Assembly (NCBI GenBank): GCA_903905455.1
Contig: CAIVGN010000065.1
Location: 1 to 56,700 of the forward strand
Direction: 5' to 3'
Origin: an uncultured Archangium sp.
GTDB taxonomy: Bacteria > Myxococcota > Myxococcia > Myxococcales > Myxococcaceae
Length of the DNA: 56,700 bases
Part shown: positions 8,250 to 19,015 of the stretch, piece after piece
Position numbering within the stretch: position 1 is the first letter of the stretch
Layout: each line of letters starts with the position of its first letter
Notes under the pieces: generated by a model
Told to the model about the DNA's origin: nothing
The model's input: only the letters and a program-made list of their open reading frames with translations
The model's database searches: none
Translations under genes and position numbers: made by a program

Positions 8250-9223
8250 TGCCCGGAGCCTGGAAGCAGAGTCACGACGTCGAGGGACGCTTCAACACCC
8301 TCGTGCCCCGGCTCGGTGAGGGGCCCCTCTTCGCCATCGCCGACGCGCGCGTGCTCGAGCTGCACCCGCATGTCCGCAAGGCGCTCTCACGTCCGAACGT
8401 CACCCTCGTCGCCTTGCGCGCGGGCGAGGCGGCGAAGTCGCTGCGCACGCTCGAGCTGCTCACCCGGCGCGCCCTGGCCCTGCCGCGGAAGCTCACGGTG
8501 CTGGCCGTCGGTGGCGGCACCATCGGCGACGTCGCCACCGTCTTCGCGCACACCTTCAAGCGGGGCGTGGGGCGCCTGGTGCACGTGCCCACCACCTTGC
8601 TCGCCGCCGTGGACAGCAGCGTGGGCGGCAAGGGCGCGCTCAACGTCGCGGGCGCGAAGAACGTGCTCGGGGTGTTCCACGCGGCCGACGAGGCGTGGTT
8701 GTGCCGCGAGGTGTTCACCACCCTGTCCGAGGCGCAGCTCCGGGAAGGGCGGCTCGAGGCGTGGAAGATGGTGGTGACCCTCGACGCCCGGCGCTGGGTG
8801 CAGTGGCGCGTGAAGTTGCCCAACGACGCCGAGGTGATCCGCGTCTCGCGGGCGCTCAAGAACGCGCTCGTCGACTCGGACCCCTACGAGACGAAGGGCC
8901 TGCGGGCGGCGCTGAACTTCGGCCACACCTTCGGTCACGTCATCGAGTCGCTCAGTGGCTACCGCGTGCGCCACGGTGAGGCCGTCGGCCTGGGCATGCT
9001 CTACGCGCTCGACCTCGGCGTGCGCCAGGGCGTCACCCCGCAGGCGCTCGCCGCGGATCTCGAGCGGGTGTTGCCGGTGAAGCGCGCGCGGCTGACCCAG
9101 TGGCTGGCGCCGAAGTACCGGGCCCGCGCCCAGGCGCTGCTCGCCGCGGACAAGAAGTCGGGCTGGGTGTTGCTCAAGTCCCCCGGTCACGTGTCGATGC
9201 TCCCCTTCGGAACCGCGGCGTGA
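8246..9223 (+). CDS. aroB: 3-dehydroquinate synthase
   Basis: AroB cyclises DAHP to 3-dehydroquinate, the second step of the shikimate pathway, using NAD and a divalent metal. The 325 residues contain the NAD-binding VGGGTIGD (about 89-96), SSVGGKGALN, and the metal-site histidine stretches NFGHTFGHVIE (about 226) and RHGEAVGLGM (about 242). It is shorter than many AroB proteins (~350-370). The usual GFxAxxYxRG segment is replaced by TVFAHTFKRGV, a mild variation. Two ATG codons are adjacent at 8246 and 8249; the first overlaps the aroC stop and is preferred. Confidence 0.95.
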   Translation: MMPGAWKQSHDVEGRFNTLVPRLGEGPLFAIADARVLELHPHVRKALSRPNVTLVALRAGEAAKSLRTLELLTRRALALPRKLTVLAVGGGTIGDVATVFAHTFKRGVGRLVHVPTTLLAAVDSSVGGKGALNVAGAKNVLGVFHAADEAWLCREVFTTLSEAQLREGRLEAWKMVVTLDARRWVQWRVKLPNDAEVIRVSRALKNALVDSDPYETKGLRAALNFGHTFGHVIESLSGYRVRHGEAVGLGMLYALDLGVRQGVTPQALAADLERVLPVKRARLTQWLAPKYRARAQALLAADKKSGWVLLKSPGHVSMLPFGTAA

Positions 9224-10419
9224 ACGAGCTCGTTCCGCCGCTCTCGAAGTCTGACGCGCAGCGCGCGTTGGTGCTGGCCGACGTCCTCGGGGTCCCCTTC
9301 GCGGCGCTGCTCCCTCCCACCGAGGCGCTGCCCCGCGACGTGGAGGTGCTGCGGGATGGGCTCCTCGCCTTGCGCGGCGCGACGGCGTTCATCGACTGCC
9401 GCGACGGCGGGGCTCCCTTTCGTTTCCTGCTGACCCAGGCCGCGGTGCTCCCGGGCCGGCGCGTCGAGTTCACCGGCACGCCGCGCCTGGGTGAACGCCC
9501 GCACCTCCCGCTGCTCGAGGCGCTGCGGGCTGCGCTGGGGCCCCGGGGTCTTGCGCTCACCGAGGGCACGCCCTGGCCGGTGCGCGTCGCGGCGCCGCTG
9601 ACCCTTCGCGGACCGTTCGCCTTCACCGTGGGTGGAGCCCAGAGCAGCCAGTACGCCTCGAGCCTGTTGCTGGGCGCCGCGCGGCTCTCCCGGAGCACCG
9701 GCGAACCCGTCACCCTCACGCTCGAGGGCGGGCTCACCAGCGAGGGCTACTTCGCGTTGACGAAGTCGTGGCTCCAGCGCACCGGCTTCTCGCTCGTCAC
9801 CCACGACGCGACGCTCACCGTGGGCGCCCCGCGCGAGGCGGTGGCCTTCCCTCCCATTCCCGGTGACTGGTCGTCGCTGGGGTACCTGCTCGCGCTCTCG
9901 TGGGTGTGTGGCCTTCGCGTCGCGCGCCTGCAGTTCGACACCGGGCACCCCGACGAGCACCTCGCGACGCTGCTGCGCGAGGTGGGCTTGCGCGTCACCG
10001 ACAGGCTGGAAGGTGAGGCCACGCGCGGCTTCGAGGTGGACTCCGAGGTGTGCCCCGACGCCATCCCCACGCTGGCGGTGCTGGCGACGAAGCTCCCGGG
10101 GCCGTCGGTGTTCCGCAAGACCGGCGTGCTGCGCGTCAAGGAGAGCGATCGCCTCGAGGGGACGCGCGCGCTGCTCGCGGCTGCTCAAGTCCCCACTTCG
10201 CTCGAGGGTGACGCGCTCACCGTGCACCCGCACGCGGTGCTCTCCGATTTCCGGTTCGATGCCCACGACGATCACCGCATGGCGATGTCGGCGGCGGTGC
10301 TGGCGCGGCTGCACGGGCGCAAGGTGACGCTGCGGGGCATGGACTCGGTGGGCAAGAGCTTCCCCTCGTTCTGGGTGGAGGCCGCCAAGGCGCAGGTCAA
10401 CGTGGAGTCGTGGACATGA
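9220..10419 (+). CDS. aroA: 5-enolpyruvylshikimate-3-phosphate synthase (EPSP synthase)
   Basis: AroA transfers enolpyruvyl from PEP to shikimate-3-phosphate. The protein is ~399 residues from the GTG at 9220, chosen because it overlaps the aroB stop and because the first conserved motif (SKSDAQRAL) begins only nine residues later. Further marks are GTPRLGERPH, SSQYASSLLLGA, RVKESDRLEG and DAHDDHRMAMS, all substrate-binding blocks of the family. The PEP-site block that is normally NAGTAxR reads DGGAPFRF here, a divergent form that could alter PEP or glyphosate affinity. It is slightly short for the family (usually ~430). Its ATGA end is coupled to the next flavoprotein gene. Confidence 0.95.
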   Translation: MNELVPPLSKSDAQRALVLADVLGVPFAALLPPTEALPRDVEVLRDGLLALRGATAFIDCRDGGAPFRFLLTQAAVLPGRRVEFTGTPRLGERPHLPLLEALRAALGPRGLALTEGTPWPVRVAAPLTLRGPFAFTVGGAQSSQYASSLLLGAARLSRSTGEPVTLTLEGGLTSEGYFALTKSWLQRTGFSLVTHDATLTVGAPREAVAFPPIPGDWSSLGYLLALSWVCGLRVARLQFDTGHPDEHLATLLREVGLRVTDRLEGEATRGFEVDSEVCPDAIPTLAVLATKLPGPSVFRKTGVLRVKESDRLEGTRALLAAAQVPTSLEGDALTVHPHAVLSDFRFDAHDDHRMAMSAAVLARLHGRKVTLRGMDSVGKSFPSFWVEAAKAQVNVESWT

Positions 10420-11846
10420 AGCAGTGGGACGCAGTGGTGGTGGGCAGTGGGCCGAATGGGCTCGCCGCGGCCGTGGCGCTGGCGCGCGCGGGGCACTCGG
10501 TGAAGGTCATCGAGGGGCAGGCGACGCTCGGCGGCGGGGCGCGCACCTTGCCGCTCACCTTGCCGGGGTTTCAGCACGACCTGTGCTCGGCGATTCACCC
10601 CATGGCCATGGCGTCGCCGTTCTTCCAGGAGCTCGGGCTGCACAAGCTCGGCGTGGAGTTCGTGCACTCGCCGTACGCCTTCGCGCACCCGCTCGAGGGC
10701 AACCGCGCGGCGATCCTCGAGCGCGGCGTGGAGGCCACCGCGGCGCGCCTCGGCGTCGACGAGAAGGCGTGGCTGCGCGTGATGCGCCCGCTGGTGCGCG
10801 ACTTCGAGGTCCTCAAGCGCTTCATGTACTACCCGGTCACCCAGCCGCCGCTGAACGCCCCGCTGGCCTCCATGAACTTCGGGCTGCAGGCCCTGCAGAG
10901 CGCGTACTGGTTCGCCGAGGAGAACTTCGAGACCCCGGAGGCGAAGGCGCTGCTCGCGGGGTGTGCCGCGCACAGCTTCTCGTCGCTGAAGACGCCGCTG
11001 ACCAACGCCTTCGCGCTGCTCCTCGCGGTGGCCGGGCAGGCGGTGGGCTGGCCCCTGGTGCGCGGTGGCTCGCAGAAGATCATCGACGCGCTGGTGGCGC
11101 TGCTGCTGCGCAACGGTGGGGAGATCGAACGCGATCGCCCCATCACCTCGCTCGACCAGCTGCCCGACGCCAAGGTGGTGCTCTTCGACACCCACGCCGA
11201 GGTGGTGGAGCGGATCTGCGGTGACGCGCTGCCGTCCTGGTACCGCGCGCTGCTGCGCCACTTCAAGCGCGCGCCCGGGGTCTTCAAGCTCGACTACGCG
11301 CTCTCCGGGCCCATGCCGTGGAAGGCCGAGGCCTGTCGCCAGGCGGCCACGCTGCACCTCGGGGGGACGTTGCCGGAGCTCGCCGAGTCGGAGGCGCGGT
11401 TGTCCCGGGGCGAGGCGCCCGACCGGCCCTACGTGCTCGTCGCGCAGCAGAGCCTCTTCGACGACGCGCGCGCGCCCGCTGGCCAGCACACGCTCTGGGC
11501 CTACTGCCACGTGCCCAACGGCAGCGACCTCGACGCCACCGAGCAGATTGAAGCCCAGCTCGAGCGCTACGCCCCCGGCTTCCAGCGCCTGGTGCTGGCG
11601 AAGACCGCCAAGCGCACCTCGCACATGGAGGCGATGAACGCGGCCTACGTGGGCGGCGACATCTCAGGCGGCGCGGTGGAAGGACTGCAGGTGGTGTTGC
11701 GCCCCGCGCCGGGCTTCGCGCACGCCACTCCGAACCCGAAGCTGTTGATCTGTTCCAGCTCCACGCCCCCGGGCCCCGCGGTGCACGGCATGTGCGGGTA
11801 CTGGGCGGCGCAGGCGGCGATGACCACGTTGCGAAAGGTGACCTGA
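10416..11846 (+). CDS. FAD-dependent oxidoreductase of the phytoene-desaturase-like (COG1233) family
   Basis: This 476-residue flavoprotein opens with a Rossmann fingerprint VVVGSGPNGLAAAVALARAGHSVKVIE (about 6-32) and a GGGARTLPL dinucleotide segment, as in phytoene-desaturase and PYROXD2-type proteins. The C-terminal part (about 455-462) has STPPGPAVHGM, a clear variant of the THPGGGVxGxxG block. The ATG at 10416 overlaps the aroA stop; a GTG two codons upstream is also possible. It belongs to the same coupled operon as the shikimate enzymes, yet no aromatic-pathway step is missing that it would fill. A role in carotenoid or quinone chemistry is possible but not shown; the substrate is unknown. 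Confidence 0.8.
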   Translation: MKQWDAVVVGSGPNGLAAAVALARAGHSVKVIEGQATLGGGARTLPLTLPGFQHDLCSAIHPMAMASPFFQELGLHKLGVEFVHSPYAFAHPLEGNRAAILERGVEATAARLGVDEKAWLRVMRPLVRDFEVLKRFMYYPVTQPPLNAPLASMNFGLQALQSAYWFAEENFETPEAKALLAGCAAHSFSSLKTPLTNAFALLLAVAGQAVGWPLVRGGSQKIIDALVALLLRNGGEIERDRPITSLDQLPDAKVVLFDTHAEVVERICGDALPSWYRALLRHFKRAPGVFKLDYALSGPMPWKAEACRQAATLHLGGTLPELAESEARLSRGEAPDRPYVLVAQQSLFDDARAPAGQHTLWAYCHVPNGSDLDATEQIEAQLERYAPGFQRLVLAKTAKRTSHMEAMNAAYVGGDISGGAVEGLQVVLRPAPGFAHATPNPKLLICSSSTPPGPAVHGMCGYWAAQAAMTTLRKVT

Positions 11847-13009
11847 TGCGAAGCGCGCTGCTGTGGGGGGCCCTGATCTCGGTTCGGGCGTGGGCCGGCG
11901 ACGACTGCAGGGTCGGCGACAAGTCGGTCAGCATGGACAACGGCAACACCACCCGCGAGCTGACCGGCACCATCCGCTGCGTCGATCGCGACACGAAGGA
12001 GGTCACCCGCACCATCCCCTTCGTCAACGGCCAGCAGCACGGCCGCGAGACGCGCACCTTCCGCTCCGGCGACTCGATGGAGCAGGACTACAAGGCCGGC
12101 AAGCGCCACGGCGAGTACCGCAAGTTCGAGGGCGGCAAGCTCATCGAGGTCTCGCACTACGTCGACGACCACGAGCAGGGCGAGTTCGCGCGCTACTCAC
12201 CGAAGACCGGCAAGGTGACGCGCAAGGGCGACCGCCGCGAGCCCGACAGCGCGAGCACCTGGCAGGACTTCACCGAGGCGGGCCAGCTGGCCGAGGCGGG
12301 CTGTGGGCTCCAGTCCTCGTACGAGGCGGGCCTGCGCGACTGCCAGTGGAAGGGCCCCTCGCCGCTCGTCTTCTTCCACGAGAGCGGCCAGAAGCGCGCG
12401 GTCATCGAGCTGTCGGGCGGCCTGCGCCAGGGCGTCACCACCACCTTCGATCGGGAGGGCTCGAAGTCGACCGAGACGCGCTACGGCAAGGGCCTGCGTG
12501 ACGGGCTCTTCGTGGACTTCGAGGAGGGCAAGCCCCGCCGCAGCACCCAGTACGTGGCGGGCAAGAAGTCCGGCGACGACACCGAGTTCTTCCGCGACGG
12601 CGAGAAGAAGAAGGTCACCACGTGGAAGGACGAGCGCGCCGTGCGCGAGCAGGAGTTCTTCCAGAACGGCGCGAAGAAGTTCGAGCGCGTGCGTGACGGC
12701 GAGCTGGCCACCGAGACCCGCTACGACGACGACGGGCGCCTGGTGGATCGCGCCCACCTCCGCGGCTACGACCAGGAGGGCCTCCACGAGCAGTTCCTCC
12801 CCGATGGAGGGCTCTCGCTCACGGAGACGTACGCGAAGGACCGCCTCCAGGGTCGTCGCCAGGTCTTCTTCGATGACGGAAAGCCGGCCGAAGACTCCAC
12901 GTGGGACCACGGCCGGGTCAGCGCCCGCAAGTCCTGGGACGCCGACGGTGGGCTCGTCGAGGACGAGGCCTTCTACGAGGACGGGTCGCGGAAGAAGAAG
13001 AAGCCGTGA
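11846..13009 (+). CDS. Secreted YwqK/MORN_2-type repeat protein
   Basis: The 387-residue protein starts with a signal peptide (LLWGALISVRAWAG, cleavage near residue 18). It then consists of about a dozen degenerate ~23-residue units of the form GxxxGxxxxFxxGxxxxxxxYxxG, for example KSGDDTEFFRDGEKKKVTTW and LQGRRQVFFDDGKPAEDS. These are MORN_2/toxin-antitoxin YwqK-like beta-hairpin repeats, frequent in secreted or lipid-associated bacterial proteins of unclear role. The C-terminus is lysine-rich (RKKKKP). It is the last gene of the aro operon, joined by an ATGA overlap to the flavoprotein. Repeat type is well supported; function is unknown. Confidence 0.75.
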   Translation: MRSALLWGALISVRAWAGDDCRVGDKSVSMDNGNTTRELTGTIRCVDRDTKEVTRTIPFVNGQQHGRETRTFRSGDSMEQDYKAGKRHGEYRKFEGGKLIEVSHYVDDHEQGEFARYSPKTGKVTRKGDRREPDSASTWQDFTEAGQLAEAGCGLQSSYEAGLRDCQWKGPSPLVFFHESGQKRAVIELSGGLRQGVTTTFDREGSKSTETRYGKGLRDGLFVDFEEGKPRRSTQYVAGKKSGDDTEFFRDGEKKKVTTWKDERAVREQEFFQNGAKKFERVRDGELATETRYDDDGRLVDRAHLRGYDQEGLHEQFLPDGGLSLTETYAKDRLQGRRQVFFDDGKPAEDSTWDHGRVSARKSWDADGGLVEDEAFYEDGSRKKKKP

Positions 13010-13158
13010 GGCGCCCGCAGTAACCGGGCTTTCCAGTGAGAGCCCGACGCTCCACTGCACCTGTGGGGCGGCGCACCCAGTTGAGGCGGCGTCTCCACCC
13101 AACCTGCCGGATCACGGTCCCGCGAGGTCCGGCCCGGCGCTTGCTCAGTGGCCCGCGC

Positions 13159-13440
13159 ATGAACGCACTTTCCATGACCCTCGAGCGCCTCATGAACGAT
13201 TCCCGCGTGCGCATCGGCGCCGTCGTGGTCGGGGCGCTGGTCATCGCGGTCTCGCTGGGCGTGGTGAACGTGTCGCACACCGCGTCGCGGCTCTCGAAGG
13301 TGGTCGCGGTGCTGCCCGCCTCTCCCCTCAACATCCCCATGCTGCGCCAGCTGCCGCCTCCCGAGCCGAAGAAGGGTGACGTGGTCTCCGTGCGCACTGC
13401 CAAGGCCCCGAAGGCCCGGGTGCTGACCGCCCGTCGCTGA
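13159..13440 (+). CDS. Small single-pass membrane protein, unknown function
   Basis: A 93-residue product starting with ATG at 13159; the frame is open ~40 codons further up but that stretch looks like non-coding sequence. It has a short N-terminal segment, one strong transmembrane helix (RIGAVVVGALVIAVSLGVVNV, about 20-40), and a basic proline-containing tail (PPPEPKKG, then KAPKARVLTARR). No family is recognised. A 149-bp gap separates it from the aro operon, so it may have its own promoter. It converges with the lipoprotein gene that follows, with a 9-bp gap. Confidence 0.55.
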   Translation: MNALSMTLERLMNDSRVRIGAVVVGALVIAVSLGVVNVSHTASRLSKVVAVLPASPLNIPMLRQLPPPEPKKGDVVSVRTAKAPKARVLTARR

Positions 13441-13449
13441 GCCGACGCC

Positions 13450-15585
13450 TTACTGCGGCACGAAGCGCAGGCCCGCGCCGGTCAAGATGCTGTTGGGCGT
13501 GCGGTTCGAGTGCTGCGCCGCTTCCGTCCCGGTGGCGTTCTCCACCCCGATGGTGACGGTGCCCCCGGTGAGCCGGTCCACGACGCCCCCGTTGAGCACC
13601 ATCGCGCAGTAGTGAAACTCCAGCACGCCGGTCGTCTCGAGGAGCTTGAGCTGGAAGGTGAGCCGCTCCGGCCCCGGCCGGCCCACGAGGAAGGCGAACT
13701 CGGCCCACTCCACGGTGAAGGTGCGGCTCGGTGCGGTCCCCTGCGTGAGCGTCCGCACGTGGCTCGCCGGGCCGCCGGTGGTCAGGTCGCCCCACCACAA
13801 CGCGACGAGCGAGTTGGGCACGTTGACGTTGGGCATCGCCACGTTCTGAAAAGCGTTGCTCGCGACGGCCATCGCCGAGGCGTGGAGTTGCGCGAAGCCG
13901 TTGCTGCTCACCGAGTAATGGGTCACCGGCGCGCGGAAGTAGTCGAAGGCGAAGCCCGCCGGTAGCGCGAGCACCGGGGTGGTGCTGTCGTCGCTGAGCA
14001 CGGGCACGGTCATCGGGCCCAGCACGTCGGCGGCCGTCGAGAGATCGTCACAGCTCGCCGCGATGAGGTTCACCGCGTACTTCGCCTGGGGCAGCGGGGT
14101 GAACGCCGCGCTGATGTCGAAGGTGCTGTTGCGGCCGTTGGTGGTCGCCGCCACGGAGACGATGATGGTCTGCGGGCCCATGGTGCCGTTGTCGAAGGTG
14201 AAGGTCTGCGAGCCGTTGACCTGGCCTGCGGAGAGGCACGTCGTCGCGGTACACGAGCCGAGCAGGCGCACGGACAGCGGGGCGCTCATTCCCGTGGCGC
14301 TGACGGTGACGCTGGCCCGTTGGCCGGCCGGGACGTCCACCTGGTAGAAGAGCTGTCCACCCGTGGCCTGCAGGCACTGGCCGCTGGCGGTGAAGCCGTC
14401 CGCCGAGCTTCCCGGGAGGACCACCCCCGCAGGCAGCGGCGACGCCGAGGTGCACACCGTGTTCGCGGCCACCGCGCCGACCGTGGCGCTGATCGTATAG
14501 ACGCCGCCCACGGGGTTGGCTCCCCACTCCTTGACCCCCACGAAGTAGGTGCCGGGCTGCAGCGCGAGCGTGACGCGGCTCAGGTAGTTGATGGCCGGCG
14601 TGTCGTCGTTGCAGGCGAGGTCGGTGGTGGCGTCGCAGGCCGCGCGCACGAAGAGCACCGTGTCCAGGGGCCCGCCCGTCTCGAGGGTGACGATGGTGGG
14701 CGACGCGAGGGTCAACGTCCACAGCGCTTCGTAGCCCAGCGAGTTGAGCTCGCAGGTCGGCGGCGGGAGCCGGGCCATGCCCACGGGCAGCGTGTTCATC
14801 TCGGTGGTGTTGAGGGCCAGTGTGCGCGTGGCCGGGCAGCCGCCGCACAGGCCGTTGAGGCAGCTCATGCCCGTGCCGCACACCGTGCCGCAGGCGCCGC
14901 AGTTCGGGCTCGCCGAGAGGCTCGTCTCACAGCCGTTGCGCGGGCCGGTGTCGCAGTCGCCGAAGCCCGGCACGCACTGCGCCCCGCACTGGGCGCCGGT
15001 GCACGTCGCCACCTGGTTGGGCCCCGCGAAGCACGTGTTGCCGCAGGCGCCGCAGCTCGAGCTCGAGCCGAGATCCGCCTCGCAACCGTTGAACGGTGAG
15101 CGGTCGCAGTCTTCGAAGCCGGGGTCGCACGAGAGGCCGCACTGGCCCTGCCGACAGCTGGCGCGGCCGTTGGGGCCGGCGGGGCAGAAGTTGAACCACG
15201 TGCCGCAGGTCGCCGGGTCGCCGAGGTTCGACTCGCAGCCGTTGAACCGGTCGCCGTCGCAGTCCGCGAAGCCCGCGGGGCAGGTCTCTCCACCACCGCC
15301 GCCGGAGCCCCCTCCCAGGGGCGCGCCTCCGCCCGTACCGCCACCGAGGGGAGTTCCACCACCGCCACCGCCGACAGGCGTGCCGCCGCCCGAGCCACCA
15401 CCGCTCGCGCCGCCGCCACCGCCGGAAGCACCGCCCGCGTCGACGAACGCGCACCCATCGACGGTGCACACCTGGCCGCGCTCACAGTCGGTCGCGGCCA
15501 CGCAAGTGACCTGCGACCTCCCGCACCCAGCGAAGCCGAGGACCGCGATGACGAGGGGCAGCGTGGAGGTCAGGGTCCGCATCAC
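13450..15585 (-). CDS. Large lipoprotein with Gly/Ser-rich linker, NGCE cysteine repeats and PPC-like domains
   Basis: The 711-residue protein begins with a signal peptide ending FAGC, a probable lipidation site. A second cysteine cluster (~27-46) is followed by a ~55-residue linker of GGG/S and TPxGGG runs (~52-105). Next come three tandem units of the form CxxGFxDCDxxxxNGCExxLxxxxxCGxC (~109-240), a repeat common in myxobacterial surface proteins. The rest is beta-rich, with segments such as LQPGTYFVGVKEWG typical of PPC-like domains, and an aromatic-rich C-terminal domain. It probably sits on the outer surface on a flexible stalk. The gene stands alone between convergent and tandem neighbours. 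Function is unknown; architecture is directly visible. Confidence 0.75.
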   Translation of the reverse strand: MMRTLTSTLPLVIAVLGFAGCGRSQVTCVAATDCERGQVCTVDGCAFVDAGGASGGGGGASGGGSGGGTPVGGGGGGTPLGGGTGGGAPLGGGSGGGGGETCPAGFADCDGDRFNGCESNLGDPATCGTWFNFCPAGPNGRASCRQGQCGLSCDPGFEDCDRSPFNGCEADLGSSSSCGACGNTCFAGPNQVATCTGAQCGAQCVPGFGDCDTGPRNGCETSLSASPNCGACGTVCGTGMSCLNGLCGGCPATRTLALNTTEMNTLPVGMARLPPPTCELNSLGYEALWTLTLASPTIVTLETGGPLDTVLFVRAACDATTDLACNDDTPAINYLSRVTLALQPGTYFVGVKEWGANPVGGVYTISATVGAVAANTVCTSASPLPAGVVLPGSSADGFTASGQCLQATGGQLFYQVDVPAGQRASVTVSATGMSAPLSVRLLGSCTATTCLSAGQVNGSQTFTFDNGTMGPQTIIVSVAATTNGRNSTFDISAAFTPLPQAKYAVNLIAASCDDLSTAADVLGPMTVPVLSDDSTTPVLALPAGFAFDYFRAPVTHYSVSSNGFAQLHASAMAVASNAFQNVAMPNVNVPNSLVALWWGDLTTGGPASHVRTLTQGTAPSRTFTVEWAEFAFLVGRPGPERLTFQLKLLETTGVLEFHYCAMVLNGGVVDRLTGGTVTIGVENATGTEAAQHSNRTPNSILTGAGLRFVPQ

Positions 15586-15599
15586 CTCCGGGGTTTAGC

Positions 15600-17213
15600 T
15601 CAGAGCCGCACGTCGGTCTGGAAGATGGGCGGAATGTGCACGAACGAGATGCTCGCCGAGCGGCCCATGAACCCCCGGGCCTCTTCGATGGCCTCGGACA
15701 AGGTGTCGGTGCGATCCCAGCCCATGATCGCCGGGACGTGGTTGTTCTCGGCGCCCGCGGCGATGACCTTGCCGACGTGCTGACGCCCGTTCTCGCCCCA
15801 GTACCACATGTAGAAGGGGTGGGCGCCGTGGTAGCTGTTGCCCTTGCGGTACAGGTGCACGTAGCTGGGGTTCTTCGCGAACTCGCGCTCGTACTTGTGC
15901 GACAGCACGTGGGCGTCACGCGTCTCGGTCAGGCACCGGTTGAAGAACTCGATGTAGGGCGCGTGGTGGTCGGGGTCGAACTCGTCGTAGCAGGGGTGCG
16001 TGAGGATGATGACGCCCCCCTTCTTCACCAGCGGCACGCCGCGGTTCAGGTTGAAGAGGTAGCCCAGCGCCATCACCTGCACGAGCAGCGGGTTCAGGAT
16101 GCTGTTGACGTTGTAGGGCGAGACGTACGGCATGCCGAAGATGACGATGTCGCTCTGGCCCTGCACCGGCACCGAGTACTGCTTCCAGCTCATCTCCAGC
16201 GTCTTCTCGTGGGTCGGCTCGGTGGCGCCGGCGAACACGCCCGTCACGTCGTAGGGCGCGAAGATGTTGTGGAACACCTTGCGCTTGGCCGCCCGCGGCA
16301 TCTTCGAGAGGCCGTACTTGAAGGCCTGCAGCTTCAGGCGATCGAACTCCGTGAAGTCTTCCTCCTTCTTCATCAGGAAGCCGACCGGCTCTTCGAACAT
16401 GCGGTTGTTGATCGTGGTCTCGATGTGGAAGACCTTGAGGTTCTTGTCGATGACCTTGCCGATGCGCTCCGTCGACTTGTGGAGCTGGCTGGTGCGCGGC
16501 TCCATGTACGAGGGCGTGTCGCGGATGGTCTGCGGGTTGTGGTGCGCGCGCAGCGACTCGTAGTTGGTCAGGCCCGTGCCCACCGACTTGTGCCCGCCGT
16601 CCATGGGCACGAGGTTGATGTTCACGTAGATGATCAGGTCCGACTCGGCCGCGCGGCGGTTCACCGCGACGACCTCGTTCTGCGAAGTGCGCTCGAGCTC
16701 CACGATGCCGTCGGGGTCCTCGGCGTCGTGGTTGTAGTAGCGGTCCGGGTAGAACGAGTCGTGGATCTTCTCGCCCACCATGCGCTTCATCTCCGCCTCG
16801 GTCAGGCGGCGGTGCAGCGCGTTGGCGATGACCAGGTGCACGTCGTCCACGCCCGAGTCGGCCAGCAGCTCGAGGACGATCTCGCAGATGGTCTGGCGCA
16901 CGTCCGGGGTCTTCATCGGCGGCAGCGGCAACGAGATGTCGTCCAGCGCAATGGTGACCTTCATGCCCGGCTTGAGCAGCGCGTGCAGGGGGTCCATGCC
17001 GTCGGGGTGGTTGAGCGCGTAGCGGATGGCCGCCTTCACGTTGGGCACGCCCTCGAGCGGGGGCCGGGGGAAGATGATGCGCGTGCCGACCGGGAGATCT
17101 TCGACCCAGAAGTCCTCGCCGTAGAACATCACGCGGGGCGGCGAGCCCTTCTCCTGGATGACGATGTGGGACTCTTCGTCGTACAGCTTCTTCAGGGTCT
17201 TCAGGGGGCGCAT
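15600..17213 (-). CDS. LarA-like (DUF2088) nickel-pincer enzyme family protein
   Basis: The ~537-residue protein resembles the lactate racemase LarA/DUF2088 family. An aspartate pair in [16 protein letters not shown] matches the family DDxTRPxP block, [15 protein letters not shown] matches its GTHRxxT block, and [11 protein letters not shown] matches the NHD block. LarA racemises 2-hydroxyacids with a lysine-tethered nickel pincer cofactor made by LarB, LarC and LarE; none of these is encoded in the window. The chosen ATG (17213) gives [14 protein letters not shown]; the frame stays open about 47 codons upstream, into the start of the divergent kinase gene, so this start is moderately certain. 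It is longer than typical LarA (~425), with an extended C-terminal half. Substrate is not predictable. Confidence 0.72.
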   Translation of the reverse strand: MRPLKTLKKLYDEESHIVIQEKGSPPRVMFYGEDFWVEDLPVGTRIIFPRPPLEGVPNVKAAIRYALNHPDGMDPLHALLKPGMKVTIALDDISLPLPPMKTPDVRQTICEIVLELLADSGVDDVHLVIANALHRRLTEAEMKRMVGEKIHDSFYPDRYYNHDAEDPDGIVELERTSQNEVVAVNRRAAESDLIIYVNINLVPMDGGHKSVGTGLTNYESLRAHHNPQTIRDTPSYMEPRTSQLHKSTERIGKVIDKNLKVFHIETTINNRMFEEPVGFLMKKEEDFTEFDRLKLQAFKYGLSKMPRAAKRKVFHNIFAPYDVTGVFAGATEPTHEKTLEMSWKQYSVPVQGQSDIVIFGMPYVSPYNVNSILNPLLVQVMALGYLFNLNRGVPLVKKGGVIILTHPCYDEFDPDHHAPYIEFFNRCLTETRDAHVLSHKYEREFAKNPSYVHLYRKGNSYHGAHPFYMWYWGENGRQHVGKVIAAGAENNHVPAIMGWDRTDTLSEAIEEARGFMGRSASISFVHIPPIFQTDVRL

Positions 17214-17323
17214 CGAGCCGGACGTTCTCGCCGCCCGGGGCCTCGGAATCAAGCCAAACTCCCCCACGCCCAGCTCCTCGTGGGTGCTTCGGAGGCGATT
17301 GCCCGCTAGCATCGCGACACCCC

Positions 17324-19011
<1,688 letters not shown>

Positions 19012-19015
<4 letters not shown>

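Noticed and set aside
13025-13046. Hairpin CGGGCT...AGCCCG after the aro operon as terminator
   Set aside because: Only six pairs, a ten-base loop and no T run after it; not enough to call.
15636-17309. Plus-strand 557-codon frame opposite the LarA-like gene
   Set aside because: Val/His/Arg-rich shadow text without motifs; the minus strand encodes the DUF2088 blocks.
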